Assembly: GCA_034387635.1 (NCBI GenBank)
Contig: JAOANU010000002.1
Location: forward strand, 1,178,001-1,242,000
Source of the DNA: Rhodosporidiobolus odoratus
Taxonomy: Eukaryota; Basidiomycota; Microbotryomycetes; Sporidiobolales; Sporidiobolaceae
Direction: 5' to 3'
Length of the DNA stretch: 64,000 nucleotides
The notes under the pieces were generated by a model. That model made no database searches, was not told the DNA's origin, and worked only from the letters and a program-made list of their open reading frames with translations. The number at the start of each line of letters is the position of its first letter. The stretch's first letter is position 1. Shown here piece after piece: positions 31,834-43,745 of the stretch. A program made the position numbers and the translations under genes.

Positions 31834-33757
31834 ATGGTCCGCCCCGTGCCCCCCTTCATTTTCCCTCAGCTCCCTCAAAGTTGGTACATTGGTAAGTCCT
31901 TCTGCTCTTCTGGTAGCCGCACAAGCCTACTCACCTCAACTGTGACAGGGCACATGCAGCGCGCCCTTCGCGAGATTACCGAATTGACTCAGTCTCACTC
32001 GCTCGACCTCATCATTGAGACTCGAGACGCTCGACTACCCCTCTCGTCCATCAACCCTGCCTTTGAACGACTACTGCGACAACAGGCCGGACACGGTGCA
32101 GGAATAGGCGCCAGGGTGGGAGGAGGAATCGGCAGGACAAAGCGCATGATCGTGTATAACAAGGCGGATTTGGCCCAAGACTGTTTTCGCGAGGTGCGTT
32201 CTCCTCCCACTCGGGCCTTGATCTCTGTTCCGACGTTGACCACGCCTCATTGGTAGCCGCTACAACGAGCACTGGCCCAACACGGTGACGAGGACGTCCT
32301 CTTCACCGACTCTCGATCCGATGCAGAAGTCCGTCGTCTCCTGCGAGCAGCCATCAGTGCGCGCGTCTCTCCCTCTTTGATCGTGCACAGATCTGACCAG
32401 TCCTCTGCGCTTCAGAGCTCACCAAGCGCCCACTAGAGGGACCCGATGACAAGATCACCATGCTGGTAGCAGGAATGCCCAACGTCGGAAAGTCGAGCAT
32501 TCTGAACGCGTTACGGCGAGTCGGAGTCAAGAAGGGTACGGCGCCTTCTCTCCCGTCGTACTTCCATGACTTACTCGCCTCACTCCCGCATCGCTTCAAC
32601 AGGCAAAGCCGCCTCGACCTCCTCTGAACCAGGCCACACCCGTCGCCTTTCAACCGTAATCAAGATTGCTACATCCCCTCCAGTGTACATCTACGACACA
32701 CCGGGCATCATGGTCCCTTTTCTCGGCAAAGGTGTGGCGGGGCAAGAAGCGGCCCTCAAATTGGCTCTGACGGGAGGGATCAAGTCGAGTTTGTTTGAGG
32801 GGGATGTCGTGGCCGAGTATCTGTTGTGGCGATTACGGATTCGAGGTGAAATGAGAGATCAAGGTTGGACAGACTGTACGTCGTTTTCTACCTCCCAGCG
32901 CTCTGCGGATCTTGGGCTGAACCCGCTTCTGGTTTTCGTCAGCCGACCTTCTCACTCGACTCGCCCTCCCTCCCTCAACGCCCCTCGACGAACCCTCCGC
33001 GTTCCTCACCGCACTGGCGATTCGTCTCTCGGCCATCAAGAAGGGTGGAGAACCCGATGTCGACTTTGCCGGTCGGTGGCTGATTCATGCGTTTCGAGAG
33101 GGGAAACTTGGGAGGTGGACCCTTGATGGGCTGGGCAGAGGGGGGGAGGCGGTGGATGATGCGAAGGAGAGGGAGAAGGCGGTCAAGGGATTGGTGGTGG
33201 GCGAGAGGGAGGAGGTGCAGTGGGAGAAGACTGAGAGGAGGTGGGGATATCTGAGCGGGGGGAGGACCTTTGACGAGGCGGATACGACGCCGGCAGAGCC
33301 AACGGCTTCTGCAGAGATCGTCGAAGTGGATCCTCTTTCGCTTTCGCTTGAGGACGTCGAGTCCGACTCTCCCGCCATGCCTTCTCCCGTCTCGCCCTCC
33401 CCATCAACCCCCTCTGCCTCCTCCTCCTCCCCATCCCCGCTCGACACACCCGTCTCCCACGCCTACTCCTTCCACACAACCTACCTGACCTCCCTCTCCT
33501 CCTCCCTCGACCTACGCTCTTCGAACCAATCCAAAAAAGCTCAAAAAGCCGATCAAGCTCGGGTCAGAGATATGAAGAGGAGGGGGCATGAGGTGGCTAA
33601 ACCATCGAGAAAGGTGATGGGGGCTTCGAGTGGGGGTGGGATGGGAATTGGAGGGAAGGGAGGAAAGGGAAAGAAGGGGTTCGGGTTGGGGTGGAAAGGA
33701 CCAATGGCTAAGTTGAGTAGTGGAAGAAGGAGGAAGTATAGAAGGTCGGCTTCATGA
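31834..33757 (+). CDS. MTG1: Mitochondrial ribosome-associated GTPase (MTG1, RbgA/YlqF family)
   Basis: Spliced from ATG at 31834 to TGA at 33755-33757. The circularly permuted G motifs come in order: DLIIETRDARLPLSSINP, then G4 VYNKADL, G1 AGMPNVGKSSILNALRR, G2-like SSEPGHTRR, and G3 IYDTPGIMVP. The helical C-terminal RbgA domain follows (GVAGQEAALKLALTGGIKSS, VAEYLLWRL). A long Ser/Pro-rich and then Lys/Gly-rich tail of about 200 residues, ending GRRRKYRRSAS, extends beyond the usual family length. MTG1 aids late assembly of the mitochondrial large ribosomal subunit at the inner membrane. Exon joins around FREPLQRAL and IKLTKRPLEG read well. Confidence 0.9.
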
Positions 33758-34125
33758 AGGCTGTGTTGATGGACAGCTGTCTGCTGGTTGTACTGTTTGT
33801 ATTGCTTAGCAACGCTCGCATCTTTGTCGCATCATTTTCGCCCTCTCCTTAATCAGCGTAGTGTTTCCTCGCTCGCTGGACGAGCGAGAGACTCAGCGTC
33901 CTTAGCACGAGCTCAGAGAAAAGCAATACTACAAACGCCCAGATCAACCCCACATCAAGCAGAAAAGAGACCGCAAAGGGAATAACGAGATTAGGTACAG
34001 CCGAGAGCGAGGGAGGGAACAAGCCAGCAAGTTGCGACTGCGAGAGGGATATTTCGGCAGCGAAGGAAGAGGGTATCAAACGGGGAAATCGGGGTAGTGA
34101 CGGAGAGGAAAAGGGACGGCTTCCT
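33758..34125. other. Convergent intergenic region
   Basis: About 370 bases between the MTG1 and oxidase stops. A minus frame here would encode a hydrophobic stretch (VIPFAVSFLLDVGLIWAFVV), but it lies after the oxidase stop codon and has no start, so I leave it as 3' UTR. Confidence 0.4.
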
Positions 34126-37084
34126 TTAGGCGCCTTTGGTCTTTGCCAGCATGTTCTTGATGGCGGAGGCTGAGACGGGTGGGGAGCTGCCGGGACCGAC
34201 CATGGTCTTGAGACCCTTGCTGGGGATGCCATCGGCGAGGATGTAGAGCCAGCCGGGACCTGTGGAGGATCATAGGCAAGAACGGAAGCAGAGTGCAAGG
34301 GGCGGAGGTAAGGCGAGCGTGTGGGGTCAGCTCACAGCAGCGAGATCTGAGAAGGAAGGGACGCACCCGGCGGGTAGATACCCGTGTTCTTCGGCCCCTT
34401 GATCGTGAGCTTATTCCCGCTGAGCGTCGTCTCGAGCTCAACATAACGGTTCGACATGTGAACCCCGTGCGTCGAGTACCCGATGTCGATCACGACAGCC
34501 TGAACCAACTTCGTCCCCGAGGGAACGGAGACGGTGAGGGTATAGCTCTTGCCGTAAAGGAGATTGGCGGGTAGCCCCGAGAAGGAGGGACGGGAAAGGC
34601 TCATGTACGGCGGGTTGAGGATTTCGACCTGGTAGCGAGTCGCGTAGGTTGTCGTCGAGACTCCATCGTTGGGGTTCGAGCCTGCAATCCAGACGGAACC
34701 ATCGGGAAGAAGCGTACTAGGAGGCAGGAAACCAAGTTGAGAAGGTCAGCCGGGAAAGACGACGGGACAAGCGACGACGGGAACGCACGCTGAAGAGTGG
34801 TACAGGCGTTCGTACTGTGCCGCCGGGAAGTTCGTAGAGAACCGCTTGCCGATGGCCGCCGTCGGGTCGTAAAGGATGGGCTGCTTGACCGGCGTACGAG
34901 CGTTCGAGGCGCCGACTTCATCCTTGACGTTGCCATACCTGTAGACGCCGATAAAGATTCAGCTATTGCTGTTGGAGGACAAATACATGCAAGTACGCAC
35001 CCAGCGATGCCCGCGCCCGCACCGTTGACGATTAGAACATGACCAGTTGGCATCAAGATAGCGTCGCCCATCACTCGAGGCATGGGCATGCTCTCGACTT
35101 GCCAGCCCTTCTTGATGCCAGCAGTATCTAGCGTCATGCTCGAGCACTGCTTTGAGGCAGGGACCGTTGCCGAAAGCTGCAACGTGCGGAACTCGTTTGC
35201 GGGCGGAGCAGGGAAAAGACGGGCAGGGGGAACGCGGCATTACCTTGCTCGGGTCATCGTCGAGGTTGGCCGTAGTACCGCCACAGAAGAGAACAGTAGG
35301 CGTCCATCTGCGAGTCGCGGAGGACAGGTCAGGATGGGCAGAAGAGGCAGGAAGTCAGAGTGAAAGGGACGGACTTGTTGGTGATGGTCAGCGGAAGAAG
35401 CGTGGCTGCGGAAGAGCCAGGATAGGTAATCGTGACGCCGTTAGGGAACCTGCAAAGAGACAATCAATTAGTAGGAAAAGGGTGTTTGCAGGGAGAATCG
35501 GCAACGCACTTCTTGAGGCGACGCTCCGTATTTGTCTCCCAATCGTAGAGCATGGCGATCTGATTAGCGGCAAAGAAGACGTATCCGGACGGTAGCGTGT
35601 ACACGACGGGGAAGAGGTTCGACTTGAGAGCGTCATGCAAAAAGGTTGAGTAGAATTGAAGGCCGTTGCCCTTCGGCGGGAAGAACTCCATGGTCGGATT
35701 GTCGGTACTCTCCTGATTGTTGTAGCCTCCGGCGATCATACCGCCAGCGATCAGGAGGGAGCCATCGGTGAGACGGGTAGTCGAGGGATACCAACGGGCG
35801 GAAGTCATGCGGATGCGAGACGGGTTCTCATAGACGTCGCACTTGTCATTCGTGCAAGGGGTGAAAAGGCGAATGGCGGCGAGACCATCTGAGAAGCGTC
35901 AAGCGAGGAGTGAGCCTGAGAAAAAGCGAGGTAGGGCAGTAGAGCTCACCTCCTGCCTTGTCATTAATGCTGCGTGGGGTCGAAGAAACGAGTCAGTCTT
36001 GTTGGGTCGGAGGAATCGACGAGACAAGAGACGTACTAGGTCTGCTGCGGGTTGCCGCCAACCGAGACCTGTAAGGAAGGGGAGCAATTGGTCAGGACTG
36101 CCGGAATGCAAAGCGCAGAGGGCGAAGTTTCGACGTGGCGAGAACGGTACTCCGGCCTCGGAAGCTGGGCGCGAGTATGAGACCGGAAAGGGAATATGTG
36201 CCTACTAGTGTACCGTTACTGAGCCAGCCTGCGGGGGAAAGACTGTCAGTACAATCTCAAGGCAGTTGACAGACGAGACCAAAGTACCACCTCCGGCGCA
36301 GAACGAGTTCGTTTCGAGGTTAAGGGCTCGCACACTCTTCTTGGAGATGGAATAGATGGAGCCCCAAGCGTGAGCGCCTGACTTGTCTTTGAGGGCGTTG
36401 TTCTCCGCCTAAATGGAGCCCGGGAAAAAGGTCAGCGAGCGGAGCGAGCGGGGGCAAGGGGACGCGTCCCATTGGGCAGAGACCGTACCTTGTCGTATAT
36501 AACGATGTGATCCTGGCGTGAGAAGAAGAGCGGCCAGGAGAACAGAGATGCAAGACACGGGAATGCAATGTCAATATGAGATCGAGGCGGTAGTGCACCA
36601 CCTCCGGCCTTTGTAAGCTTCGAGGTTCAGCTCACGTCGTCGACTAGGGTAGCTTGCATTGCCTGCGGACAGGTGGTCAGTGTAAAAGCGAGATATCGGA
36701 CGAGGAAAAAGAACATACCCCGACACCGGTGTTGCCTGCCCGACTGATCGTGCTAGTTCCCGTCCAGGCTCTCCCCAGAGCCCGCTTGCCAATACTGTGC
36801 GCATGCCAACCCTCGTGCCAGTTCTCGGCGGCCTCTGCACCGCTTATTGAGCGCTCGAAGACGTCGGACCGCTCTTGCTCCGATACGAGCTCGTAGTCTG
36901 CTGGCTCTGGGCGGGGTAGGAGGTCATCTTCGTAGCTGTAGGAGCACCCTGCTGCAGGGTCGAAGAGACCCAGGTTTGTGAGGTCTACATTGGAAGAGGC
37001 TGAGGCGGCCGCAGCGTGAGGTGAAAAGGCGAGGAGGAGGGCGAGAACTGCGAGACTAAGCGAGTGTGATGTGCCTGACAGCAT
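34126..37084 (-). CDS. Secreted copper radical oxidase (glyoxal oxidase-like, AA5_1)
   Basis: Minus-strand gene with many short introns. It starts with a signal peptide (MLSGTSHSLSLAVLALLLAF). Kelch-type beta-propeller segments follow: VDDHIVIYDKAENN, FCAGGGWLSNGTLVSVGG, RMTSARWYPSTTRLTDGSLL with IAGG, YERLYHSSTLLPDGSVWIAG and STHGVHMSNRYVELE. The C-terminal all-beta domain ends LAKTKGA. In the family the Cys of FCAGG crosslinks to the Tyr of RWYP to form the radical cofactor, and copper ligands come from YHS and the THGV His region plus a later His. Members oxidise aldehydes such as glyoxal to acids with release of hydrogen peroxide. The N-terminal ~110 residues before the propeller are unassigned. 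The last ligand (near PPGPGWLY) is the one I cannot place. Confidence 0.85.
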
Positions 37085-37533
37085 GGCGGGCGAGTTGGGT
37101 ATACAGAGAGAAGCAGAGAGATAGGAATAAGAAATGGAAACGCAGCAACGATCGCAAGAACACGGGGAGAGAGGTCCGAGCGACAGGAGGCGAAGAAGGG
37201 ACAGTGACTCAAGCATGCAGCACTAAGCATTAGCTCTCTCGACCGGCGTTCCGAGTCCCGCGCGGCGACAGCTTGATTGGCATGAATCAGGGAGCAAGCG
37301 AAGGAGTTGCGACGCGACTTGAAGCAAATCCGCCTTCCCCCTGCCATGAGTTTGTGTCAAAAATCAAAACGACCTATAAGTGGTAGCATCACACTAGCGT
37401 GGTTCACACGTTAGTACTACTGGACGACGAGGTGAGAAAGTCAGTTTCCGCGTGCTGTTTTTCTGAGTCGCGTCCCTTCTTCCTTTGTCTCCCGCTTCGC
37501 CTAATTCGGTAGAACTCTAGGCAACTACAGACA
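37085..37533. promoter_or_regulatory. Divergent promoter region of the oxidase and the F-box gene
   Basis: About 450 bases between start codons; no gene seen. Confidence 0.5.
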
Positions 37534-40323
37534 ATGCCGCGCCAACGTCGTGCAGCTACCTTAAATGCCAACTACGCTGAAGAGCCCTACGTCGACTCCG
37601 ACGAGGATCAAGAGGAGGAAGTGGGGGACAAAGCGGGAAAGCCCGCGTCGAAGCTAAAGAGCCGCTCCAGCACCGGCGCAGACACGGATGAAGAGGAAGA
37701 GTGGTCTGCCGGTCCGTACAGCTATCCCTCGTTCTTGCTCATCCCAGCTGGGCCGTTGACGTCGACCTTCTTCCCGCAGGTCTCGCCGACGACGAACCCG
37801 TCAAGAAGAAAAGCCGCACAACGGCGAAGGGAAAAGGCAAGGGCAAAGGCAAACAAGGAAAGCTCGCTGCGTTTCAGAGCTTGCCTATGGATCTCATAGT
37901 AGAAAGTGCGTTTCTTCCTTTTCTTTCCGCCCCAATCCCTTACACAGTCTACTTTACCTGCCGCTCAGCTTCATGTGCTGACGTTCCTCCTCACACACTC
38001 CTCCCCGTCAACCACTTCCTCGTTGGACCGGCTATCGTCCTATTATCCTTCCGATGACCCAGTCTCTCGCTACCTCGACCCGCTCACCCTCCTCAACATG
38101 TCGCGCGCCAACAAGAGCATGCACAACGTCTTTGCCAGTCGCTCTGCGGCGCCCATCTGGTCTAGCGTCCGCGCGAACGTCTACCTTCCTACCCTTACCG
38201 CTTCCGACATGACCGACTTGCAGTATGCTTCGCTCGTCTTCGAGCGCGAGTGCCACATGTGTGGCTGTGGTCGCGCCGTCATCGTCGACTACGCCCTCCG
38301 TAGGCGCTGGTGCAAGGCTTGTCAGAAGGCCAAGTATGCCCTTTCTTAGCTTGTCCCAAGCCTTACCGCTGTTCTTACCCAAATCGTCTACCAGCGTCAT
38401 GCAGGCAAACAGGGTCAAGCGCGAACTCGGCGATATCGACAGCTCGACTCTCAGATGCTCACTCGTGACTACCCATAACGTTTCGGGCACCAATTACAAC
38501 CGCAAGCGTGCATCGCTCTTTTCCTTTACCCCTTTACCCGAAGTAATTGCTGATGCAGCCTTACCTTGCTTCCTTCAGCGTACTACTGCAAGCATGACGT
38601 CAATGAAGTCAACAAGGTGCTGGCGGATCTCGAGGCCGACATCGCTAAGGCCAAAGGAACAACTGAGCGAGCAGCAAAGTCCGCCGCTCTCGAGGCTTAC
38701 ATCAAGGAAAGGGAAGCAATCGTCGCAGCGGCACCCAAGGTGAGCGTCATAATTGCTGTCGTCGCCTGCGCAACTTACTCACGCTGTCGACATCTTCGCC
38801 AACAGGATGCCGAGCTTCTCGTCAAATGGGAACGTTCCAGCTTAGTCGACCGTAAGGAGGCAAACAGAGCGGCTTGCGCGGCTCGCAAGGCAGCGTGTGT
38901 CTTTGTGCGAGATTATATTCTGAGCACGCGCAGAGCCGACTCCCTGCGTTCGCAGGATCGTGGAGCGCCTCGTAGAACTTGGGCACGGCAAGCAGGAGTG
39001 CGTCTGGAACTTGTCGCCATACTCCACTTATTTTCCATACGTTACCAGGCCTTCTCTCATTGCAGCACCGACGCTCTCTGGTCCGTCAGCGACTTGGTGA
39101 ATCAACCGGCTGCCTTGACAAATACCAGTAAGAATCTTTCTCTCCAGCGGGTTTTTTGCCACATGCTGAGCAGCGACTTGCGATGATGTTGCAGTTTGGA
39201 ATCGCATCTCGACCAGAGTCATCGCCTGCGTCGAGCAGAATAAGACCAACAGGCTCGCTAGGGAAAGCGACGAGCGGAGGCGTAGGCGTCGCGGGGACCT
39301 CCGGCCCTACTACGACAATCTCCTCCAACAGCAGGACACCGACAAGAAATCGCGTTACCCGTCTTTCGAGGCATTCGTGCAGCTGCCCTCGGTCGAAACC
39401 TTCTGGGAGCCCGAAGGAGATGGGGTTGACCAGCAGTCTTGGAACGACGCCCAAGAAGCGATCGACCATGATGTTGACGTCGCCATCCGCGTGCTAAAGG
39501 TCAAGTATGCCAGGACGGTAGTCCGAGCCCTCATAAAGTGCGGCGCATCCCTTGACGAGGATCTCGCCAAGAGGCTATCCGCCGCCGCCGCAGCTCCGAC
39601 CCTTCCCACGCCCGTCTACGACTCGTCATACTATCACGACGCAACTCTTCTCGCAAAGCTCAACTTGACCGATACGGCGGCTTCGATTGCGGAAGAGGAG
39701 CTCGACGGTATCCTTTCGCGCTTCCTTTCCCACTTCCGCTGTTCCAGCTACCGCTGCGACATCGTTCTACCGTACCCCGAAATTCAGGAGCACTCCCGTT
39801 CGCACCCCGAGGTAGGGCTTCAGGGATCTGACATACCCGCGACTTGGGTCAAGCAGCTGATCGGGGTTCTCAAGACGACTGGTTATGAAGATGAGCACGC
39901 CACGACGGACAAGCTCAAAGCGCTAGGTCACGTCTGGACTTGCTATGGGTGTGAGAAAGAACGTGCCAAGTCCTATTCGCCCTGGATGTTCAGCGGTAGG
40001 GATACCACGGTCGCTAGCCGCTCGCTCACCTGGGACGAAATCGTCAGTCCTGTCTGCTCCTTTCTCCTCATACTTCCGGGCTCACCTTTTGCTATTCCCA
40101 TAACTCGCAGTCGAAGCATTACTTCCAGTATCACGTCGTGTCCTACCTCGAAACTTCGGTCAAGATCATCCTCGAGCCTGCGGGTCAAGCAGCATTGGAG
40201 GCTCTCAGGGAGGTGGGAGGGGCAGAAGCTACATCGTCAGCCGCGGAAGGTGACGGCGAAAGGAAAGAGGGCGAGTCTGCCGCGTCCGGCTCTGCCACCT
40301 CTGAGGTGGAGATGGTTGCTTGA
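37534..40323 (+). CDS. Large F-box protein with Cys-rich motif
   Basis: Many exons from ATG at 37534 to TGA at 40321-40323. The N-terminus (MPRQRRAATLNANYAEEPYV) is acidic, then KGKGKGKGKQGK. The F-box reads LPMDLILHVLTFLL ... YLDPLTLLNMSRANKSMH, using a donor at ATA|GTAGAA. A Cys motif follows (CHMCGCGRAVIVDYALRRRW, then CKAC). Charged helices come next (EVNKVLADLEADIAKAKG, RIVERLVELGHGKQ), and a long C-terminal part with YPSFEAFVQLPSVETFWEPE, TWVKQLIGVLKTTGYEDE and HYFQYHVVSYLETSVKIILE. Genes of this build are common in basidiomycetes and presumably recruit substrates to SCF ligases. The target is unknown. A degraded copy of its 5' end lies just downstream. Confidence 0.7.
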
Positions 40324-40760
40324 TCAGAGGTACGCTTCTCCTCTGCGTTGCCTATACCTTCCAGAACATCCGGCCCTTCCACCCACCCCTCTTCCTCCTT
40401 TGTTCTCCTACTTGAATCATTCTCCCCTTCGCCCTCGCCTCGCGGCTCGCGCCCATCTTTTCTCGTCGCTTCTTCCGACAAACAGAACTACGCTTACATC
40501 TCTTTCTCGAGCAGATATCCCTCCGCTTGTTCCTCTTTCGCTTTCTCAGTACCTCTGCGCAGCTTCAGTCATGCAATCAGTGTTGTCCATGCATTTTCTG
40601 GCGCGACTTGGGCGCGGGGACAGGACGGGATTGCAAGTTACGCGGGATTGCAAGTTGCGCGGGATTGCGAGTTGCGCGAAGTTCCGCAGTTGACAAATTT
40701 AGTCTTTCCTTGTGACCCACAACGTCGCCACACCTGCTTTGAGTTTGTTCGGCAAGACCA
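40324..40760. other. Intergenic stretch with 17-bp tandem repeat
   Basis: About 440 bases after the F-box stop. It contains the tandem repeat at 40624-40674 and the leader of the F-box fragment. No complete gene is seen. Confidence 0.5.
40624..40674. repeat. 17-bp tandem repeat, three units
   Basis: Units at 40624-40640, 40641-40657 and 40658-40674 follow CGCGGGATTGCAAGTTG with one to three changes. A fourth decayed unit (CGCGAAGTTCCG...) continues to about 40692. Confidence 0.85.
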
Positions 40761-40900
40761 ATGTCCCGCCCACGCCGCTCAACCGCCCAGACGGTCAACC
40801 ACGCCGACGAGCCCGAGAGTGAAGCTGGTGGAGACGAAGCAGAGGTGAGGGACAGTACAAAGAAGGGCAACACGAGCTCCAGCACAGACAGACTTCGACA
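40761..40900 (+). pseudogene. Fragment resembling the first exon of the upstream F-box gene
   Basis: ATG at 40761 opens MSRPRRSTAQTVNHADEPES, parallel to MPRQRRAATLNANYAEEPYV of the gene at 37534. Both share M-x-R-x-R-R, an N-x-A-x-EP motif, an acidic stretch and then a Ser/Thr/Lys-rich part. The similar leader just before the ATG (GCAA...ACCAATG vs GCAACTACAGACAATG) supports common origin. After about 45 codons the likeness is lost; no F-box or Cys motif follows before the next gene's 3' end. I read it as a truncated duplicate; a small functional gene cannot be excluded. The right end is approximate. Confidence 0.4.
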
Positions 40901-41123
40901 GGATTCTCGCCCGCTGAGAAGGTCGCGACCGACTCCTTGTCCAAGCTTCGTCCTAGCCAGTGGCACCCCTCCATCGATACGCAGACAGCAGCCTGGGTTT
41001 CAGTCTCGTGCTCAGCGTACAGTGGCAATGAGACGCGCAGACAAGGGTTCAATGAGCACACCCCTACTTGTTCTATTTCGCACTCTTCGTTCCCTTCGTG
41101 ACATATGCGTAGAGATCTCGCAT

Positions 41124-43231
41124 CTATGCGTCGCGGATGTAAGGCTTGAGCGCGAGCAATCGTTCGCTTGCCTGCCGGAGGGTTTCCGGGTCCTTGCAGA
41201 AGGCACTGGAAAGGGAGGAAACAGAAGTTCAGTCAGCCGACACATCTCGAAGCCCTCTTCGTGTTCCCCAGGTCAAGAGAGAAAAAGACCTACACTCGGA
41301 TATAGTTCTCGCCGAGGTCCCAGTGGGGCTGCGAGTAGAAGTCGGTCGGGGGGACTAGCGGAGTGCGGAGTCGAGGGAAAGAAGCAAGAGGGAAATCAGC
41401 TGCTTGTCCTAGTCTCGGTGCCAGCGTCATCCTGTCTTCGCACACCGCGTATGTGACCGAGCCGTAGAACGAGAACGGGACGCACTGAGAACGACTTTCG
41501 CCGTCTGAGCGATAAACCAAGCGGCAACCCAGTCTCGGGCTCTTCCTTTGATCAGCTCGGGAATCGCAAAGTCCGCCGGAATTTCGAGTCGCGAGGTGTT
41601 GACGAGGACAAAATAGGCGCCTTGGGGGACGGTACTACGCAGAGAAGTATCGTCAGATTCTAAACATGAGCCGTAGGGAAGGAACGAGAGGACATACTAA
41701 GGCAACCCCAACTTGTTCAACCCTTCGAGGATAACTTGTTTCCTCTCCTCATACGCCTTGACCTGATCCTCGAAAAAGCCATTCTCCAACGCTTGCTCGA
41801 GACCAGCCGCAACCGCTTCTTGCGCGGGCCCATTGACGCAGAAGACGAGGCGGGTGTGGGCGGCGAGGAGAGGTTGGACCAGGTTGGAAGGGCCGACAGC
41901 TGTACAAGGGCAGAAGGTGAGATCGAGAAGGAAGAAAGTTCCGGGAGTCGAGACGCACCCCATCCGACTCGCCAACCGGTCGCAGCGAATGACTTTCCGG
42001 CGGAACCGATGGTAATGGTGCGCTTCCAGAAATCGTCAAGACTGGCGATGCGGATGTGCTCCGTGCCTTCGAAAGTCAGGCAGTCGTACTATGAAGCGAA
42101 AGCATGAGGTCCGAGTCAGCTCGGCTAGATGAGGAGGACGAGATGCACGACGTACCACCTCATCCGAAACGATGATCAAGTCATGCTCCTCCGCAATTTT
42201 CCCAATAGCCCTCAGCTCGTCCTCATCAAATACCTTACCGATCGGGTTCTGAGGCGTGTTGAGCCAAATCATCTTGGTTTTTGGGGTGATGGCGTTTCGA
42301 AGTTCGTCGAGGTCGATCTTCCACTCGCTGGCTTGGACGTTAGAGGTAGTCGCGGCGGATGGAGCGCGGATGGGAACAAAGACGGGGGTGCCGCCGTTGA
42401 AGGTGACTTGGGGGACATACTGCGATCGAAAAAGGCCGAAGGGGACAATGCCAATGCCGTGGTGGCGAGGTAGGTAGACCGAGAGCGCAAGGAAAGGGGC
42501 AGGTTATCCTCTGCGCTTACTTTTGGCGGGTGGCGATACGCACCTGATCAAAGAACGGCTCGAAGATGATGATCTCGTCTCCCGGGCACGTGAACGCCGC
42601 CGAAAACGCATACATGCCCTCGTTCGCGCCCGCCGTGACCTGAATTTCAGTGTTGGGGTCCAAGTCCCTTCCGAGTTTGAACGAAGCCGAGAGGTACTTT
42701 GACAAGGCGTTTCGGAGGCGACCTGAACCTCTGGCGAGTTGGTAATGGTTTGGTGCGACTTGCTGAAGGGCGGCGGCGTGAGCTTCTTGAATGAAAGGAG
42801 GAGGGGCCCAGTTCATAAAGCCTGTAGCATGGAGGAGAAGAGGTGAGCGAGCATATACTGAAATGCAGTCGAGAAGAAAAACGTACCTTGACCCAGGTTG
42901 AGGGCATCCTTGGGCACATGTCCGGCGAGCGGGGAGAAGACGGACCAGACGTCTGTGGCATGGTGGTTCAGCTACAGCTACAGACCGATAGAATCGGAGA
43001 CTGACCTGACGACTTGTTGACCTCGGGAACGACCCGATCGCTAATCTCCCATCCGAAGCGCTTGCTTGTGGGCGCGCCATTTGCCAGAGCCTGTGTTCCG
43101 TTTGATTGCCCGGTGGACCCAGTTGAGCTAGTTGCCATGATTGCCGAAGTCGAGAAGCGGGGGAGGCGGGAGTCGCGAGTGAGAGAGCGCGAGACGGTGC
43201 TGAACAAAGTGCGGCTGTAGCGAGTAAGCAT
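41124..43231 (-). CDS. BNA3: Kynurenine/glutamine aminotransferase (BNA3-like), mitochondrial form
   Basis: Spliced on the minus strand to TAG at 41124. Motifs match yeast BNA3: LNLGQGFMNWAPPPFIQEAH, PNHYQLARGSGRLRNALSKY, VTAGANEGMYAFSAAF, EIIIFEPFFDQY, IWLNTPQNPIGKVFDEDEL, IVSDEVYD and TIGSAGKSFAATGWRVGW, where the Lys of SAGKS binds PLP. Then VVLIPPTDFY and VAFCKDPETL, ending ALKPYIRDA. It transaminates kynurenine to kynurenic acid and can use glutamine. Two in-frame starts are plausible: 43231 gives a classic presequence (MLTRYSRTLFSTVSRSLTRD), and 43138 gives MATSSTGSTG without one. Confidence 0.93.
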
Positions 43232-43745
43232 ACACCAGAGATGATTGTGTGAGAACAAGCAGCAGTCTGTGTGTGAGGTCAACCAGTCAAACGAGCGACA
43301 ACAGCGGATGGCGTTATATCGCCGGCTCCGCATTGCGGGTGGAGGTGATTGTTTTACAACGCGACAGGCGAACAGCGGGCGCACAATAGCACACGACTAT
43401 CCGAGGCGGCGAGTGCGAACCTTAGCAGCTGCCAGACTTGTGAAGCCGACTTTTTCCAGCATCACGGAAATGAGAAGGTCCGGTCCCGGTCAACCTGTTT
43501 CTCCGCGATGCAATGCGCTGTTTCGACCCTGCTCACTCGACTACGCCGTACTCCATCCTGTCTACTGCAGTTGGGGCAAGGAACTTCCGTGCGTACGCCG
43601 AGAGCGGGCTAGATAGAGGGAGCGACCGTCGGAATATGACATCGGAAAGGTCGCGAGCGCGTGCATGGGGTGCAGCCCTGGCAGCGCAGATGCAAACACT
43701 CTGGTTTGCTAGGTGGCCATTCGACGGCAGACAAAGGGGAACGAA
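43232..43745. other. Intergenic region upstream of BNA3
   Basis: About 510 bases between the PPCDC stop and the BNA3 start, both minus strand. No gene seen. Confidence 0.5.

Noticed and set aside
33849..34125. Hydrophobic tail in frame after the oxidase stop
   Set aside because: It lies beyond a stop codon and no splice pair joins it to the oxidase in a convincing way.
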